From Strigops habroptila (taxonomy: Eukaryota > Chordata > Aves > Psittaciformes > Psittacidae), in the NCBI RefSeq assembly GCF_004027225.2, contig NC_044283.2:33688707-33752706 (forward strand): a stretch of DNA of 64,000 bases, given 5' to 3'. This document shows positions 13,900-25,200 of this stretch, piece after piece. The notes below the pieces were generated by a model that saw only the letters and a program-made list of their open reading frames with translations, ran no database searches and had not been told where the DNA came from. Each line of letters begins with the position of its first letter. Position 1 is the first letter of the stretch. A program made the position numbers and the translations under genes.

Positions 13900-14600
13900 C
13901 ACCCGCAACAAAAGAAAGGCGAGACATGCAGGAGGCGGCCCTGGGCGCCCCGGCACGCTCCCCTCAGGGCTGCCCGGGCTGGCTCTGGGCAGGCGGCCGG
14001 GCCCGGGCCCTCAGCGGCGGGGTAGGAGAGCCGGCGCGGGGCACTCGCTCTCGGCCTTCCCCCGCCACCGTGCGGGGTCTGCGGACCGCGGAGGGAGCTC
14101 AGGGCAGAGGAAGCCGCCGCGGGGAGAACGGTACGGGCCCCAGACCGTTGGGGCGAGCGGGCAGCCGAGGGGCAGTGTCGCTGCCACAGAAGGGCCCGCG
14201 CGTCCCCCGGCGCCACAGCGCTGACCCGCGGCCACACCGCGGCGCCGACCCCGCCCCAGCTCGAGAGGGACCCCTGGGGCGGTGCGGGGCGGCCGGAGCG
14301 GCCTCCTGCGGAGTAACTGGCGTTGGTGCGAGAGAAGCTCTCACAGAGCAGAGCCGGTGCCGGCATGAAGGGCTGTGTCGCCCTCCCCCGGCGCCAGCCC
14401 CGGCAGCCGGCCGGCAGAAGCCTCTCGAGGTACACGTTTTGCCAGCTGCCAAAGAGAGACTAGCTCCTGCCTGGAGCCTGGGCTGCTTCCGCAGAGACCT
14501 CCCTCCTGCAGGTGACCCTGGGGCTGCTCCAGGGCTCCAGGGCAGGGCAGCAACGAGCCATTGGTCCCTCCTCGGGCGCAGTAACAAGGCTGAGTTCTCC
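13900..14600. promoter_or_regulatory. CpG island, probable promoter of CCDC110 and perhaps of the minus-strand gene
   Basis: A sharp switch from AT-rich flanks to about 700 bp of GC-rich, CpG-dense sequence. It lies just upstream of the first recognisable CCDC110 exon (14685) and upstream, on the other strand, of the unidentified minus-strand exons. The long open frames across it on both strands are a by-product of few A/T-rich stop codons. I could not fix the first CCDC110 exon within it. Confidence 0.7.
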
Positions 14601-15768
14601 TAGTTTTCCCTTGTCAGATCTGAAATCGCTCTTCCTGTGGACATCAGGCACTGCTAATTGTAGAAGTGTCATTTTTATTTGCAGATGATCACACAGGAGA
14701 AGCTGAAGACCCAGTTGACCTGCAAACAACATTGGAAGTAAGCGGGTTTGATTCTGACCGCAGACGGGAGCAGGAGGACTGGTGTAAAGAGTCTGAGCTA
14801 GCAGGATTTCCATAGGGGGGATTTATTTCAGTGGATGGATGTGCCCAGTGCCAAAACACTGCTGGCAAAGTGGCCAGCACCAGACTGCACCAGGGCAGCT
14901 CAGGCTCACTACTGACAATGGCAGGTGCCTTACTTCAAGAGCTGCTCAGGTGAAGTGTTAGTTCTCCGTACTCACGGACTTCTCTAATTCAAAGCTAGTC
15001 CCTTTTACATTGCTCAGCAAATGCAAAGCGGTTAATATGAATTAGATCAGTATAGTTGCATAACTCACGTATACAATGTACAGTATTCTCTGCCTGCCTT
15101 TCTTCTTCCTCTTCTATATTTTTGGAATTTTCTCCCAAAGCAAAACTAGTGGAAAGCCAGACAAATTCTGCTCTATGCACAATATGACTTCTGTTAATGC
15201 AGAATACTGGAGTTTCCCATTACTAAGCACAGAGACAGTCCAGCTTTCTTACGTTGTGCAACCTGTACACCACAGTCTGTACACATCTGTGGAACTGGAG
15301 TAGGAATTCTAACAGGAGCACATTTGGCCTCACTGCAAAGACAAAGATATCAGTAAAATCAGTAATGCCAGATGTGATGGTGCTCTGAGCAGCTCTGTGA
15401 AGAACTGTGCTGAAATCCTTCCAATAGTGCAGATAAGTTTCTAAAAGGCTACTGAATGGTGAAAGAAGCATTTGACCAACTCCCATTGACCCAGGCTAGG
15501 TGAAAACAATCCTGGGACTGGAAAAGAAATACCATTTCCACATAGAAAATATACTAGTTTGACTCAATATTTAAAACAAAACAACAAAACACCTACCTAT
15601 TTTCTGATACTTATTTTATACATTTTAGATTCTTCAGCAACAGTTGGCATCATTTCAGAGATTTTCACAACAGACCCTGGAGCATATTAACACAGTAAAC
15701 ATAGAACACAAATGCTTTTAAAATACAAAAGCCTCGTGCTGCATTTTTAGATACTGCCATGGTTGTTT

Positions 15769-16123
15769 TCATAGAATCATAGGATGGTTAGGTTGAAAAG
15801 GACCTTAAGATCATCTAATTCCAACCCCCCTGCCATGGGCAGGGACACCTTCCACTAGGCCAGGTCACTCAAAGCCCCATCCAACCTGGCCTTGGACACT
15901 GCCATAGATGGGGCATCCACAACTTCTTTGGGCAACCCATTCCAGTGCCTCACCACCGTCACAGTAAAGAACTTCTTCCTTGTATCTAACCTGAACCTCC
16001 CCTGTGTAAGTTTGAACTCATTACGCCTTGTCCTATCGCTACAGTCCCTGATGAAGAGTCTCTCTCCAGCATCCTTGTAGGTCCCCTTCAGATATTGGAA
16101 GGCTGCTGTGAGGTCTCCACACA
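15769..16123 (-). mobile_element. CR1 LINE fragment in CCDC110 intron
   Basis: A reverse-oriented CR1 3' end. It opens with the complement of the terminal octamer (ATAGAATCATAGG), then the conserved stretch CCATGGGCAGGGACACCTTC, and continues into the end of ORF2. About 355 bp, lying between the second and third recognised CCDC110 exons. Confidence 0.95.
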
Positions 16124-17365
16124 GTTTTAAATAAGATCTAATCTTAGATGATTGTGTACATTAAATATACAGTTAACCATCTGTCCGTCTTAAAATAACT
16201 GGTAAGATAATTTCACTTCTTGGTTCTTGCTCGCTCTTAGGCACAGTATTTTTTGGGAAGTTTTAAAAACTCTTTTTAATACTTCAGAAAAACAGAGGAA
16301 AACCAAAACTGAGCTAGGAAAAAAGGGAAGGACTAGATCTTTCTCTCATTTCTATCCCTATAAACTCAAGGAAGCTTTGTTGTCAAAGAAGTTAATTCCA
16401 TGTCCTGCCCCTGTCAGCAGAACCTGTTCTACTCTTGCAAACTGCAGTGTTTCACAAAATGCTAAGCCACTTTTTCAGGAGCATTTTCCTGCTGTCATTT
16501 TATCTGGTTCTCTAGATAAAAGCTAAACATCTGATGCTGGAAGGACATTCAGCTTTACACTTTGTTGGTTATAAACAATTCCATATTCCTATATGCCAGT
16601 TCCATCTGGTCTGTCCTTCCTAAGCAAGAACTTCTTGAGTAGTAGGATATTGTTGGAAAATAGAGTATTTCTACAGTTAGGTTTTCTGTAAACAATCTCA
16701 ACCTTTTCAGGTACAGTCTAAAATCCACGGGGTACGAAATAGCAGTACATTTGAAACAAAAACTCCACCACGCAGCTCAGACAAGATTCTGATGACTTGC
16801 ACACCAAGTGATGCATCTCTGGTATGTGGAACAATTTTTACCTGCAAACAAGTTACTTTTTAGCTGGACCGTGGGTTTTGAGAGCGCCATGGATTTTTGG
16901 AAAATAACCTGTGGGTAGTCTGAATTTAAAAAAGAAAACCAGCACCGTCTTCCTGAGATTTTTCAGGGTAGCAGGACCCTAGCCAGAATTATATATACTA
17001 TTTCCTCCCACCCATTAGGATGAAAACACAGTTTCTCTTCTGCACAGGTAAAACTGTTACCTGATCTTGTCCAAATTACTTGGGATTCTCTTCAGTGGGC
17101 ATGGAATGCAATACAAAGCATTGTCTCCTGTAGGGAGACATGGCAGAGTCAAGGAGAGAAGAGAGAAATGAGTACAGGGAATACATTTTGTCCCTCTCCT
17201 GTGAAATGCTGCATAAACCCTTTTTTCTGTCTCTATGTAGTGTGAACTCAAGTTTGCCCTTATTTCATGGGCACCGGGATGACAAAAGCAATCGAGGACA
17301 AACTACTGTAGTCTCCTTAAGTCCTCTCTCCTTTGCTGAAAATACCCTTAATCAATGTAAGACAC

Positions 17366-17964
17366 TGTTGTGGTTTAAACCCAGCCGGTAACTCAGCACC
17401 TCGCTGCTGCTCACTTACCTCCCCCCCCATTCCTCCCTGCCCAGGCAGGATGGGGAGGAGAATCGAAAGAATGTAAAACTCACGGGCTGAGATAAGAACA
17501 GTTTAATAACTAAAATGAAGTACCATACTAACAATAATGATAATAAGGGAAATAACAAGAAGAGAGAATATAAAACTAAAAGGGGAAAGGAAACAAAAAA
17601 TAAACACAAGTGACACACAATACAATTGCTCATCACCCACTTACCAATACCCAGCCCAACCTGAGCAGCGGTCGGTCCCTTCCTGGTGACTTCCCCCAGT
17701 TTATATACTGGGCATGACGTGCTGTGGTATGGAATACCCCTTTGGCTAGTTTGGGTCAGGTGTCCTGTCTCTGCTTCCTCCCGGCTTCCTGTGCCCCTGC
17801 TCACTGGCAGAGCATGAGAGACTGAAAAGTCCTTGGTCAGGGTAAGTGCTGCTCAGCAACAATGAAAACATTGGTGCGTTACCAGTGTTAGACTAAAGCC
17901 AAAACACAGCACTGCACCAGCTACTAGGAAGAAAATTAACTCTATCCTAGAGGAAACCAGGACA
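17366..17964 (-). mobile_element. ERVL-type solo LTR inserted in a CCDC110 coding exon
   Basis: A 599-bp element with TG...CA ends, flanked by the 5-bp direct repeat GACAC at 17361-17365 and 17965-17969, as expected for an ERVL-class insertion. No gag/pol/env lies between two LTRs, so this is a solo LTR left by recombination. I place it on the minus strand: read that way it begins TGTCCTGGTTTC, as I recall for an abundant avian LTR family, and has a TATATAAAC box at about 17701-17709. Removing the LTR and one target copy restores a continuous CCDC110 frame across the site. Its age cannot be judged without its sister LTR. Confidence 0.92.
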
Positions 17965-19629
17965 GACACCTACTTGGTATTTTGTGCCTGCCCCAATGCC
18001 CAGTAGTGAACAAAACAGGGCCTGTGACAATAGTTTACATTCTTTTAATGGGTACAGAGTACAGTGAAAAAGTAAAATCTCAAAGCAGAAATGTACGTAA
18101 TGAATTTTGAATTTAAAACAAATCACAGAGAAGGTGACAGATTCCAGGTTCATTCTTTTTCCAAGATGATGAAAGATAAGCTACTGATGCTTCATAACGA
18201 AGAGCAACTAAAACCAGAAAAAGAACAAGAGGCTACTTTGAATGAAATGTTACTGAGGCCAGGAAATCAGAAGTTCAGCAAAATCGAAGTCGCATCTGAA
18301 TATGATGGCAAAATAGAAGCATTCGAAACGTCCTTGAAAGATTCTGAGCATCCGCAAGTAACAGTACATCATCTCCTGAAGGAAAACTTGGCTCTTAAGA
18401 ACAAAGTGGAACCTCTTACTGTTACCTTACAGTCTTCAAAAGAAAAAATATCAAAATGTACTACACGAATGAATGATTTAGCTGAAGAAAAGTGGGCAAA
18501 TCCAGGTGGTTAAATCACAAAATGGTAATGAGGAATGGATTAAGGAAGCAAAGAACTTCTTATGGAAATGTAAAGAACTCCAAAACCTGAAAGACATCCT
18601 TGAGAAACAGAGGAATCAACTCCAAAATGGAAACCAACATTTCACACAGACACGCCATGATTTTCAAATTAGGAACCAGAAAGAAGAAAAGATGACTGCG
18701 ATTACCTGTGAAAGAGAGAGGCTTGGTGGAAGCCGAAAGTTCTGGCAAAAGAAATGCTTTGATTTAAAAGAAACAAAGGAAAGACTGAAGATAGAGATAT
18801 CTGAGCTTAGAAAAGAAAAGAGTTCCCTCGAGCAAGAGCTTGAAAGAAATCAGAGTGAAATGCAACAAATAAAAGAAAAAGAAACTGTGGCAAAATCTGA
18901 ACTGGAAACTCATCGTCAGTTATTGCAAACCTTGGAAGCCGAAAAACTGAACCTTGAAATGACCCTGCGGGAATGTTCTTATAATGAACAGATGCTGCAG
19001 AAGGCCTTCGAGAAGCTCCAAGCAGATAAAGATTCCACAGAAAAGAAACTCATGACTGAACTCAGAAATGCAAAAGCAGCTATTGATCTTTTGAAGTCTA
19101 GCTTGACCAGTGCAAACAGAGAATGCAAGAGGTTATCAACAGCAGTAACAAACGCCATGGAGGAAAATCAGTTACTTAAGAACGAACTGCAGGAATACCA
19201 ATGAGATGCTTCCAGCTATGAAAGTGACATTATACAATTCACTGAAGAACACTCTGTAGTAGAAAATCACCTCTGGACTACTGAAAATGAGAGGAATGCA
19301 CTACGGATGGAATCCTGCCATTTGAGTAAGGATTATATTTATCTCCAACAAGAAGTTACAATTCTAGTCTCTGGACAAAGGAAATCTCATGGCCAGGTAC
19401 CACAGTACTCCTTCGATGCAATGTAACTGTTACTCTGAGTATTCCACTGGAATTTGTACAGAAATATCTCTTCTAAGTTCAAAGCTTCAGAATACGATTC
19501 GCAAGTTAAGAGCTTTACTTTGCGATGCCTTCTCAGCTATTTTTTTTTTCCAGGCAATTCCTGATAATCTACAAGAGTCTCTTGCCTCAAATAAATGGTA
19601 ATAAACCATTTTCTTTTGTAAAACATTTG

Positions 19630-20457
19630 CAATTCTGACCTCCAGTCATTTCCGTATTTTTGTTATGTTCAAAGGCTTGTTTTGCTCAGGGCCCCATTTG
19701 AAATCACTCTTTTTCTGGGCCACTTGATAGAGAGGGCTTACAATCAGACTGTAACTTGGGATGTGCATTCTCCAAAACCTCACAACACCTAATAAAGCTT
19801 GTGAGGTTGTGTTTCTTTCTTATTAGCTGGTGGAGATGTTGCTGTTATCTTGCTGATCACACCTGTGGGGATCTGACAACATCCATCTTGCCATTTTATT
19901 CCCCAAAACTGGAGTCGATTCCAAGTGTACTGGATGCCCCTTCAAGTAAAAGTGAACTGTGGTCTGCACTCTGCTGCCAAAGGGATTGAGAAAAATGCAC
20001 TGGCAATGTCAATTGTGGCATACCACTTGGCTGCCTTTGACTCCAGTTCATATTGAAGTTTTAGCATGTCCGGTACAGCAGCGCTCAATGGCAGTGTAAC
20101 TTTATTGAGGCCACGATAGCCTACTGTTAGCCTCCACTCTCCATCAGACTTTCGCACTGGCGATATGGGGCTAATTAATGGATGAGCGGGTCCTGCTGAT
20201 CACTCCTTGGCTCTCCAGCCTATGGATCACCTTATGGATGGGAATCAGGCAGTCTCGGGTGGTGCAATATTGCCGCCGGTGCACTGTTGTGGTCACAACT
20301 GGCACTTGTTCAACCTTCAGCAACCCCACAACAGAAGGATCCTCTGAGAGACCAGGCAAGGTGGACAGCTGCTTAATTTCCTCCATCTCCAAGGCAGCAA
20401 TACCAAAAGCCTGTCGGTACCCTTTTGGGTCTTTGAAGTACCCTCTCCTGAGATAGT
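19630..20457 (-). mobile_element. decayed endogenous retrovirus pol fragment
   Basis: On the minus strand, 20392-20171 and 20157-19942 encode adjacent parts of an avian ERVL-like reverse transcriptase in different frames (frameshift between them), and 19930-19640 matches a more downstream part of the same gene. The segment between, including the catalytic aspartate motif, has been deleted, and stops are present. It cannot make an active enzyme. No LTR adjoins it. The orientation matches the solo LTR 2 kb away, but nothing shows they came from one insertion. Confidence 0.85.
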
Positions 20458-20459
20458 CA

Positions 20460-20883
20460 GAATCAGTTATAAAGGTGACTGGCTATATCTATACTGTAAG
20501 GATGTAGGGAAGCTGTTATTATGAAAACCATGTAACTAATGTCTAATGTCCTCCTTACTTCAGACAACTGGGTAATGAAATTTAAGAAAGTTCTAAATTT
20601 CATCATCACGCTCAAAGGTACTGCCAAGAAGCCAAAGGACACAATTATTACTTGTGTTAAAACAACATACTGAGGTCCTAGCTAGGATCGGGGGACAGCT
20701 CCCTGGGATCACCCATTTTCTGGTGGGGACGTATCAGGTGAAGTTACTGGCTCCCATGATGAGCGCACGAGGCCAGTCCACATACGCTATCGCCTTCTCA
20801 AACAAGCTGGACTGATTTTATTAATTAAGTGTCACACATTTTAATCAGCTTTCAGTATTTCAGTCTTGTAAGTGAATTAAAAG
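20460..20883. other. unassigned sequence downstream of the pol fragment
   Basis: Between the retroviral remnant and the coiled-coil exon candidate. It includes a patch at 20551-20650 that reads partly as open coding sequence only if a stop is ignored, and a more GC-rich patch at 20680-20790 of unknown origin. Confidence 0.35.
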
Positions 20884-21021
20884 ATTATTGAAATACAGAA
20901 GAAAACAGAAGAGGAACAATTGCAAAAAGAGAAGAGACAGAAAGAACTTCAGAATGGTCTTCATCAGCCATACTACATCAGAAGAGCAGTTAGGAAGTAC
21001 AGTATGGTTCAGTCTGCCTAG
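20884..21021 (+). other. candidate terminal coding exon with coiled coil, possibly the CCDC110 tail
   Basis: A 45-codon open frame from an AG at 20882-20883 to TAG at 21019-21021. It is rich in K/E/Q (a KKTEEEQLQKEKRQKELQ stretch) and ends in a basic tail with YYIRRAVRKY. It is on the CCDC110 strand and downstream of its last recognised exon, and the tail is faintly like the human CCDC110 C-terminus. The acceptor is poor and an in-frame stop lies immediately upstream. It could be chance. Confidence 0.3.
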
Positions 21022-21029
21022 GAATGCTG

Positions 21030-22234
21030 TGTCTGCAGACTTCACAAGTGAACAACATGGCAAATGCTCCTGAAAGAGGACACTAAGGTACCCAAGGTCA
21101 GCACCAGTACTGTTGTCTAATACAAGGTATAAACAAGGAAAGAAGAAATTCTGTTATAGGTCTTTGGATGGATAGAGAAAACATCAAAATTCTTGAGTAA
21201 CTGATATTTTTAAATATTGTTGGATCCTGTTGATTTCAAGGTGAGGGGTTTTATGCTTCAACACATGCTTGAAGACATGACCAACAGTTCTTGGCCTTGT
21301 TTTTATTTTCATTGATGCCAGGAAATGTGAGATCCAGTCTGGAATTTCTCTAAAAAACTATTACCCTGTGAACAGCAGTCAGGATACCATTTCATGAATA
21401 TTCTACAGTGGTATGATAAATCTCTTATAAAAATGAATAAAGAAATTTTGTCTTCATGTAATAATTGGGATAAATAAATGCTGAGCGGTTTTTTTAATTT
21501 TGTAATAAATTAGCTTTGATTTACATGAATAAATTTCTTGGACCACATATAAAAACCCAATTAAAATTAAGATGGAGGTAAGGTGTACATTTAGAATGAC
21601 AATGCCATCTAAGAAGAAGCTACTTTGAAAGACAGATGAGGTTTGTTAGGAACCTTCCATGTATGCAAAGTGAAATTAAGCTGCTCTTGGAAAATGTGGC
21701 AGCACTTATGGTTGTCAGGAAATAGATGCTGGTAAATAGAGATGATCCCTCCCTTCATAAACAGCCTGCTTGTGGCCTGGTTCTGAACATTCTCAATACT
21801 GGTCATTTTGAGAAGGTCATCAAAAATAAAAATTACACATTTTTAAGACAGTTCTTACTCAAAATTATAGTGTAAATAAAGTACAAGTTGCAACTCTATC
21901 AAAGAGAATTAATAACCTTAGTTTCACTGTGGGCCACATGTGACTAACTTGGTTAAGACATACACTGATACTCACTTTAAAATGTACGCACCTTCTCCTA
22001 CTACAATATGTAGTCAATTTGCAACCCAAATTACTAACCAGAAAGTATGTTTTCTGAAAGTACCTTTCAAAAGTACAGTTAAGCAATAAGATGAAAATGT
22101 ATATAAAAATACAGCCTTGAACTTAATAAATTATCTTAAATAATTATAGCTTTATATTTAGAAACAAAAGATCACATTGCCAATAATTAAACAGACTGGA
22201 TTGCCCAGTATACCTGAATCCTGCTTTCCACATT
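21030..22234. other. intergenic sequence between CCDC110 and CFAP96 3' ends
   Basis: AT-rich with no repeat or exon I recognise. The short minus-strand frame at 21609-21806 lacks splice context and coding character. Confidence 0.45.
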
Positions 22235-22240
22235 TTTATT
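22235..22240 (-). terminator. CFAP96 polyadenylation signal
   Basis: AATAAA on the minus strand about 60 bp after the CFAP96 stop codon, giving a very short 3' UTR. Confidence 0.6.
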
Positions 22241-22298
22241 ATAGCTTTGATAACAGTTCAGAGTCTAAAACGTGGACCCTGCATTTCACCTCTCCTAC

Positions 22299-25200
22299 CT
22301 AAAAAAATGTCAGCTGTGCAGTCTTGTAGTTCTTTGCATTTAATGATCTGAAACATAAATGAAGAGAATTATTAGATTTTAGTAGAATATCACTGTACAA
22401 ATTACAGGAGTTTTTGTAAAAATTAAAACCTGTGGTACAGCCAGTCCTGTGATTAGATTTAATGACTTGAATCCTTGTGAAGTCAAATTTATTTCAATAG
22501 AGCACTGCGTGACAGCAGGAATCTACACTAGCAAATCCAATTATAGGATTATGATCCAAATATCAGCAGATAAGCTTTCCATTGGGAAGTACATAGAGAA
22601 CTGTAATTTGGGGAAGCAGATGATTTCAAAGATGGCTTACCACATTTCTTAAAATCTATGAGCTTCACACTTATACTAAATTCAGTTCATAATTCTCATT
22701 CTATTCAACATAGGAATAATGAACCAAACAAATACATTCTTAACATTTTTTAGGAGGGAAATAACAGTGGAAAATTTGAAATACTACTTTTAATTTCTCT
22801 CTGTGGAATTGCTGATGGATTTGTGACATTTTTCTCTTTACAAGTATTCTTAACAAGTCCGTCATAACTGTATCTGTGAGCACATAATGACACTTCACAA
22901 TCAGTTCCCCTCTTTCCATTCTGAAACCTACTTCACATACAGTTAGGGTCTTTTTCCAAATAAAAACGTTTAATTTGGCAACATGAATTTTTATTCTGTT
23001 CATAAAACAGTAACACAATTACACTGATAAGAGGGCTACTCAGAGCAATATACCATTCTTTTTCCTTTGTACTAGTTTAAAAACACCAGTGCCTACCTGG
23101 AAGGTTATACTTTCTTACATCAGTGTTGGCAGTTACTACACTTTTTGGTGTACTAAGAATTTACTTTCAGTTCTTTTTTACTTTCCATTAGTAATGAAAA
23201 GCATCATGGAGTAATACGTAGTTCTGGTTCTGTTTGTCAGTGTAAATAAAAGCTTCAAAACTATCTCTACAGCTTAAAAAGTGATTATACAAATGCCAAG
23301 ATGTGGTGAAATAAAGTAAATGGAACAGCAATAGGTGAAAAAAGGAGGTGTATTTCTTAGACTTCACATATATGTAAAAGAGAAATCACAAATGTGAAGC
23401 AGATTCCTCTAAGATAGTTTTTCAAATTTTAATAGTTTCTAAATTATTTCATGTTACTCATGGAGTATGCAAAATAATATGCTTAACTGGTCTATGTGCA
23501 ACCTTAGAAGTCTTCATTTGAAAGTGATTTCTCTAACTAGAGAAGAGTCTCCATTTTCTGCTTGAATTACAACAGAGCCAAAACTAGAAAAAAATCTATT
23601 TAATATACGGCTTATAGCTTAGTAATATAAAAAATAAAGAATTATGTGCCTCTCTACCTATATACATACACTGTGTTCTGTAAATCTCTTCTAACATTGC
23701 GCAGTGACATGTTTGTAGTTAGGAATCCAATTTGAGTGCCACCGTTTCAAAAGCTTCACGGGCTTAGATTACCTAATATTGTATTTGCTAGCAGAGGGAG
23801 CTAATTTTGCTCCAGAAACAGAAACACAGAATCACAAAATGGTTTAGGTTGGAAAAGACCTTAAGATCATCTAGTTCCAACCCCCCTGCCATGGGCAGGG
23901 ACACCTTCCACTAGACCAGGTTGCTCAAAGGGAAAACAAAACCAGGTTTTGTTTTTGAGAGGAACATTCCCGGTCTTTTTACATTTATCCAGTCAGAAAA
24001 GAATAAAACAATTCAGTGACATCTATGTAGCATGATTCTGAAGGTCTCTATGATAGGTATAGCCTTATAAAGTAACCTGAATTTCTAGAAGAGAGTAGGA
24101 ATAAATTTGGAAAGTCAAGCTCCTTATGCATTTCTTATCCTTCTGTTAATAATTTGTTCATTTATTCAGTTATTTTAGACAGTAATAAACAGCTGTGCTA
24201 ATGACTTACGGTAGGCAGCACACATGAAACATGAACTCAAATTAAAGGTGCTTACCTTTTCACATTTAAAGTCATTACGCTTGTAACGGGTCTGCTTTTT
24301 GGTCCAGGAGGAGGATGAAAAATCTGTCGTTCTTTACTAGATGTGACACCCTTAGCGTCTTTAACTACATAAGGTTCAGCAGAATGGCTTGGGTAAGGGT
24401 CAAATGTGCCTCCTTTCATGCCCCCTGCCTGAAAAAAAACCCCAACCAACCAAACTGTCAACTTTTTGAAGTGCCAATCTACAATATAATTGAGTTAATG
24501 AAAATATTTTTCATGCAAAAGCAGGTAAGAATACTGAATAGCAGACTGCATCATATTATATCTAAAACAAAACCAAATAGTCCTTTAATTTTCAATGGAA
24601 ACTTTAAGGAAAACTTAAGTCATTATTTTAATGAATTCTTAGTTTTAAATGTTCTTTCTTAAGCCTGGATTTTGAGGACAGGATCGTAACTATGTCACAG
24701 AAAAAGTAAAAACATAACTCACTAAAATGAGCTATGTTGTGGCAAAATAAAGGCAATTCCTATGTCACTATCAGTTTACTAGTACACCTCCCCATCCAGT
24801 ACTAATGTAGGGATTGTTACATATAGCAGGGCTTGGATATTATTATCAACATGCTTTCTGACATAAAGGATTGAATACAGCATTGGCAGTCCACTAGTAC
24901 TGCAAGAGTGGCAATTTCTAGTTAAAAAATATGTGCAGAGACCTGATTAATTCTTTGCAATCCCCTAGTCTCCTAGTGCAGCTAAACCCCCCAGTCTGCT
25001 GAGGCTGCACTCCTGACAAGTGCAGCAGTAAGCAATTCAATCAACAATAAAGCTATTTTTCCTGTAAGAATTTATATAGCAGAGAGGGAAGGTATGTAGT
25101 AGCTTGGAAAGTACACATAATTTAAATATATGGGGAAAGCATATATGGTATGAAGGATGGGGAGCCTGGAGCAGGATGACCAGCACTGTCAGCTAGATGA

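Larger units (their letters stand above)
14685..19426 (+). pseudogene. CCDC110: CCDC110, disrupted by an LTR insertion, frameshifts and stops
   Basis: CCDC110 is a long coiled-coil protein (cancer-testis antigen KM-HN-1 in human) of unknown function. Recognisable exons are 14685-14737, 15629-15694 (encodes ILQQQLASFQ, matching the human LQQQLESFQ segment), 16711-16821, and a large exon from about 17241. The first three join in phase with consensus splice sites; the join from 16821 to 17241 is off by phase, so an exon or a base may be missing. The large exon is broken by a solo LTR at 17366-17964, has a TGA at 18065-18067, needs a frame change before 18091, carries one extra C at about 18502, and has a nonsense TGA at 19202-19204, after which the frame stays open to 19426. 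The part encoding LRKEKSSLEQELERNQ matches human closely. Expression of a shorter product from 18506-19204 cannot be excluded, but a full protein cannot be made. Confidence 0.85.

Noticed and set aside
13749-14603. 225-228-codon open frames on both strands in the 14-kb island
   Set aside because: GC-rich composition removes stop codons; there is no similarity or splice logic, and opposite strands are open at once.
17415-17804. 129-codon minus-strand frame
   Set aside because: It lies wholly within the solo LTR.
20551-20650. Possible extra CCDC110 exon after the pol fragment
   Set aside because: It needs an in-frame stop to be ignored, and no frame joins either flank.
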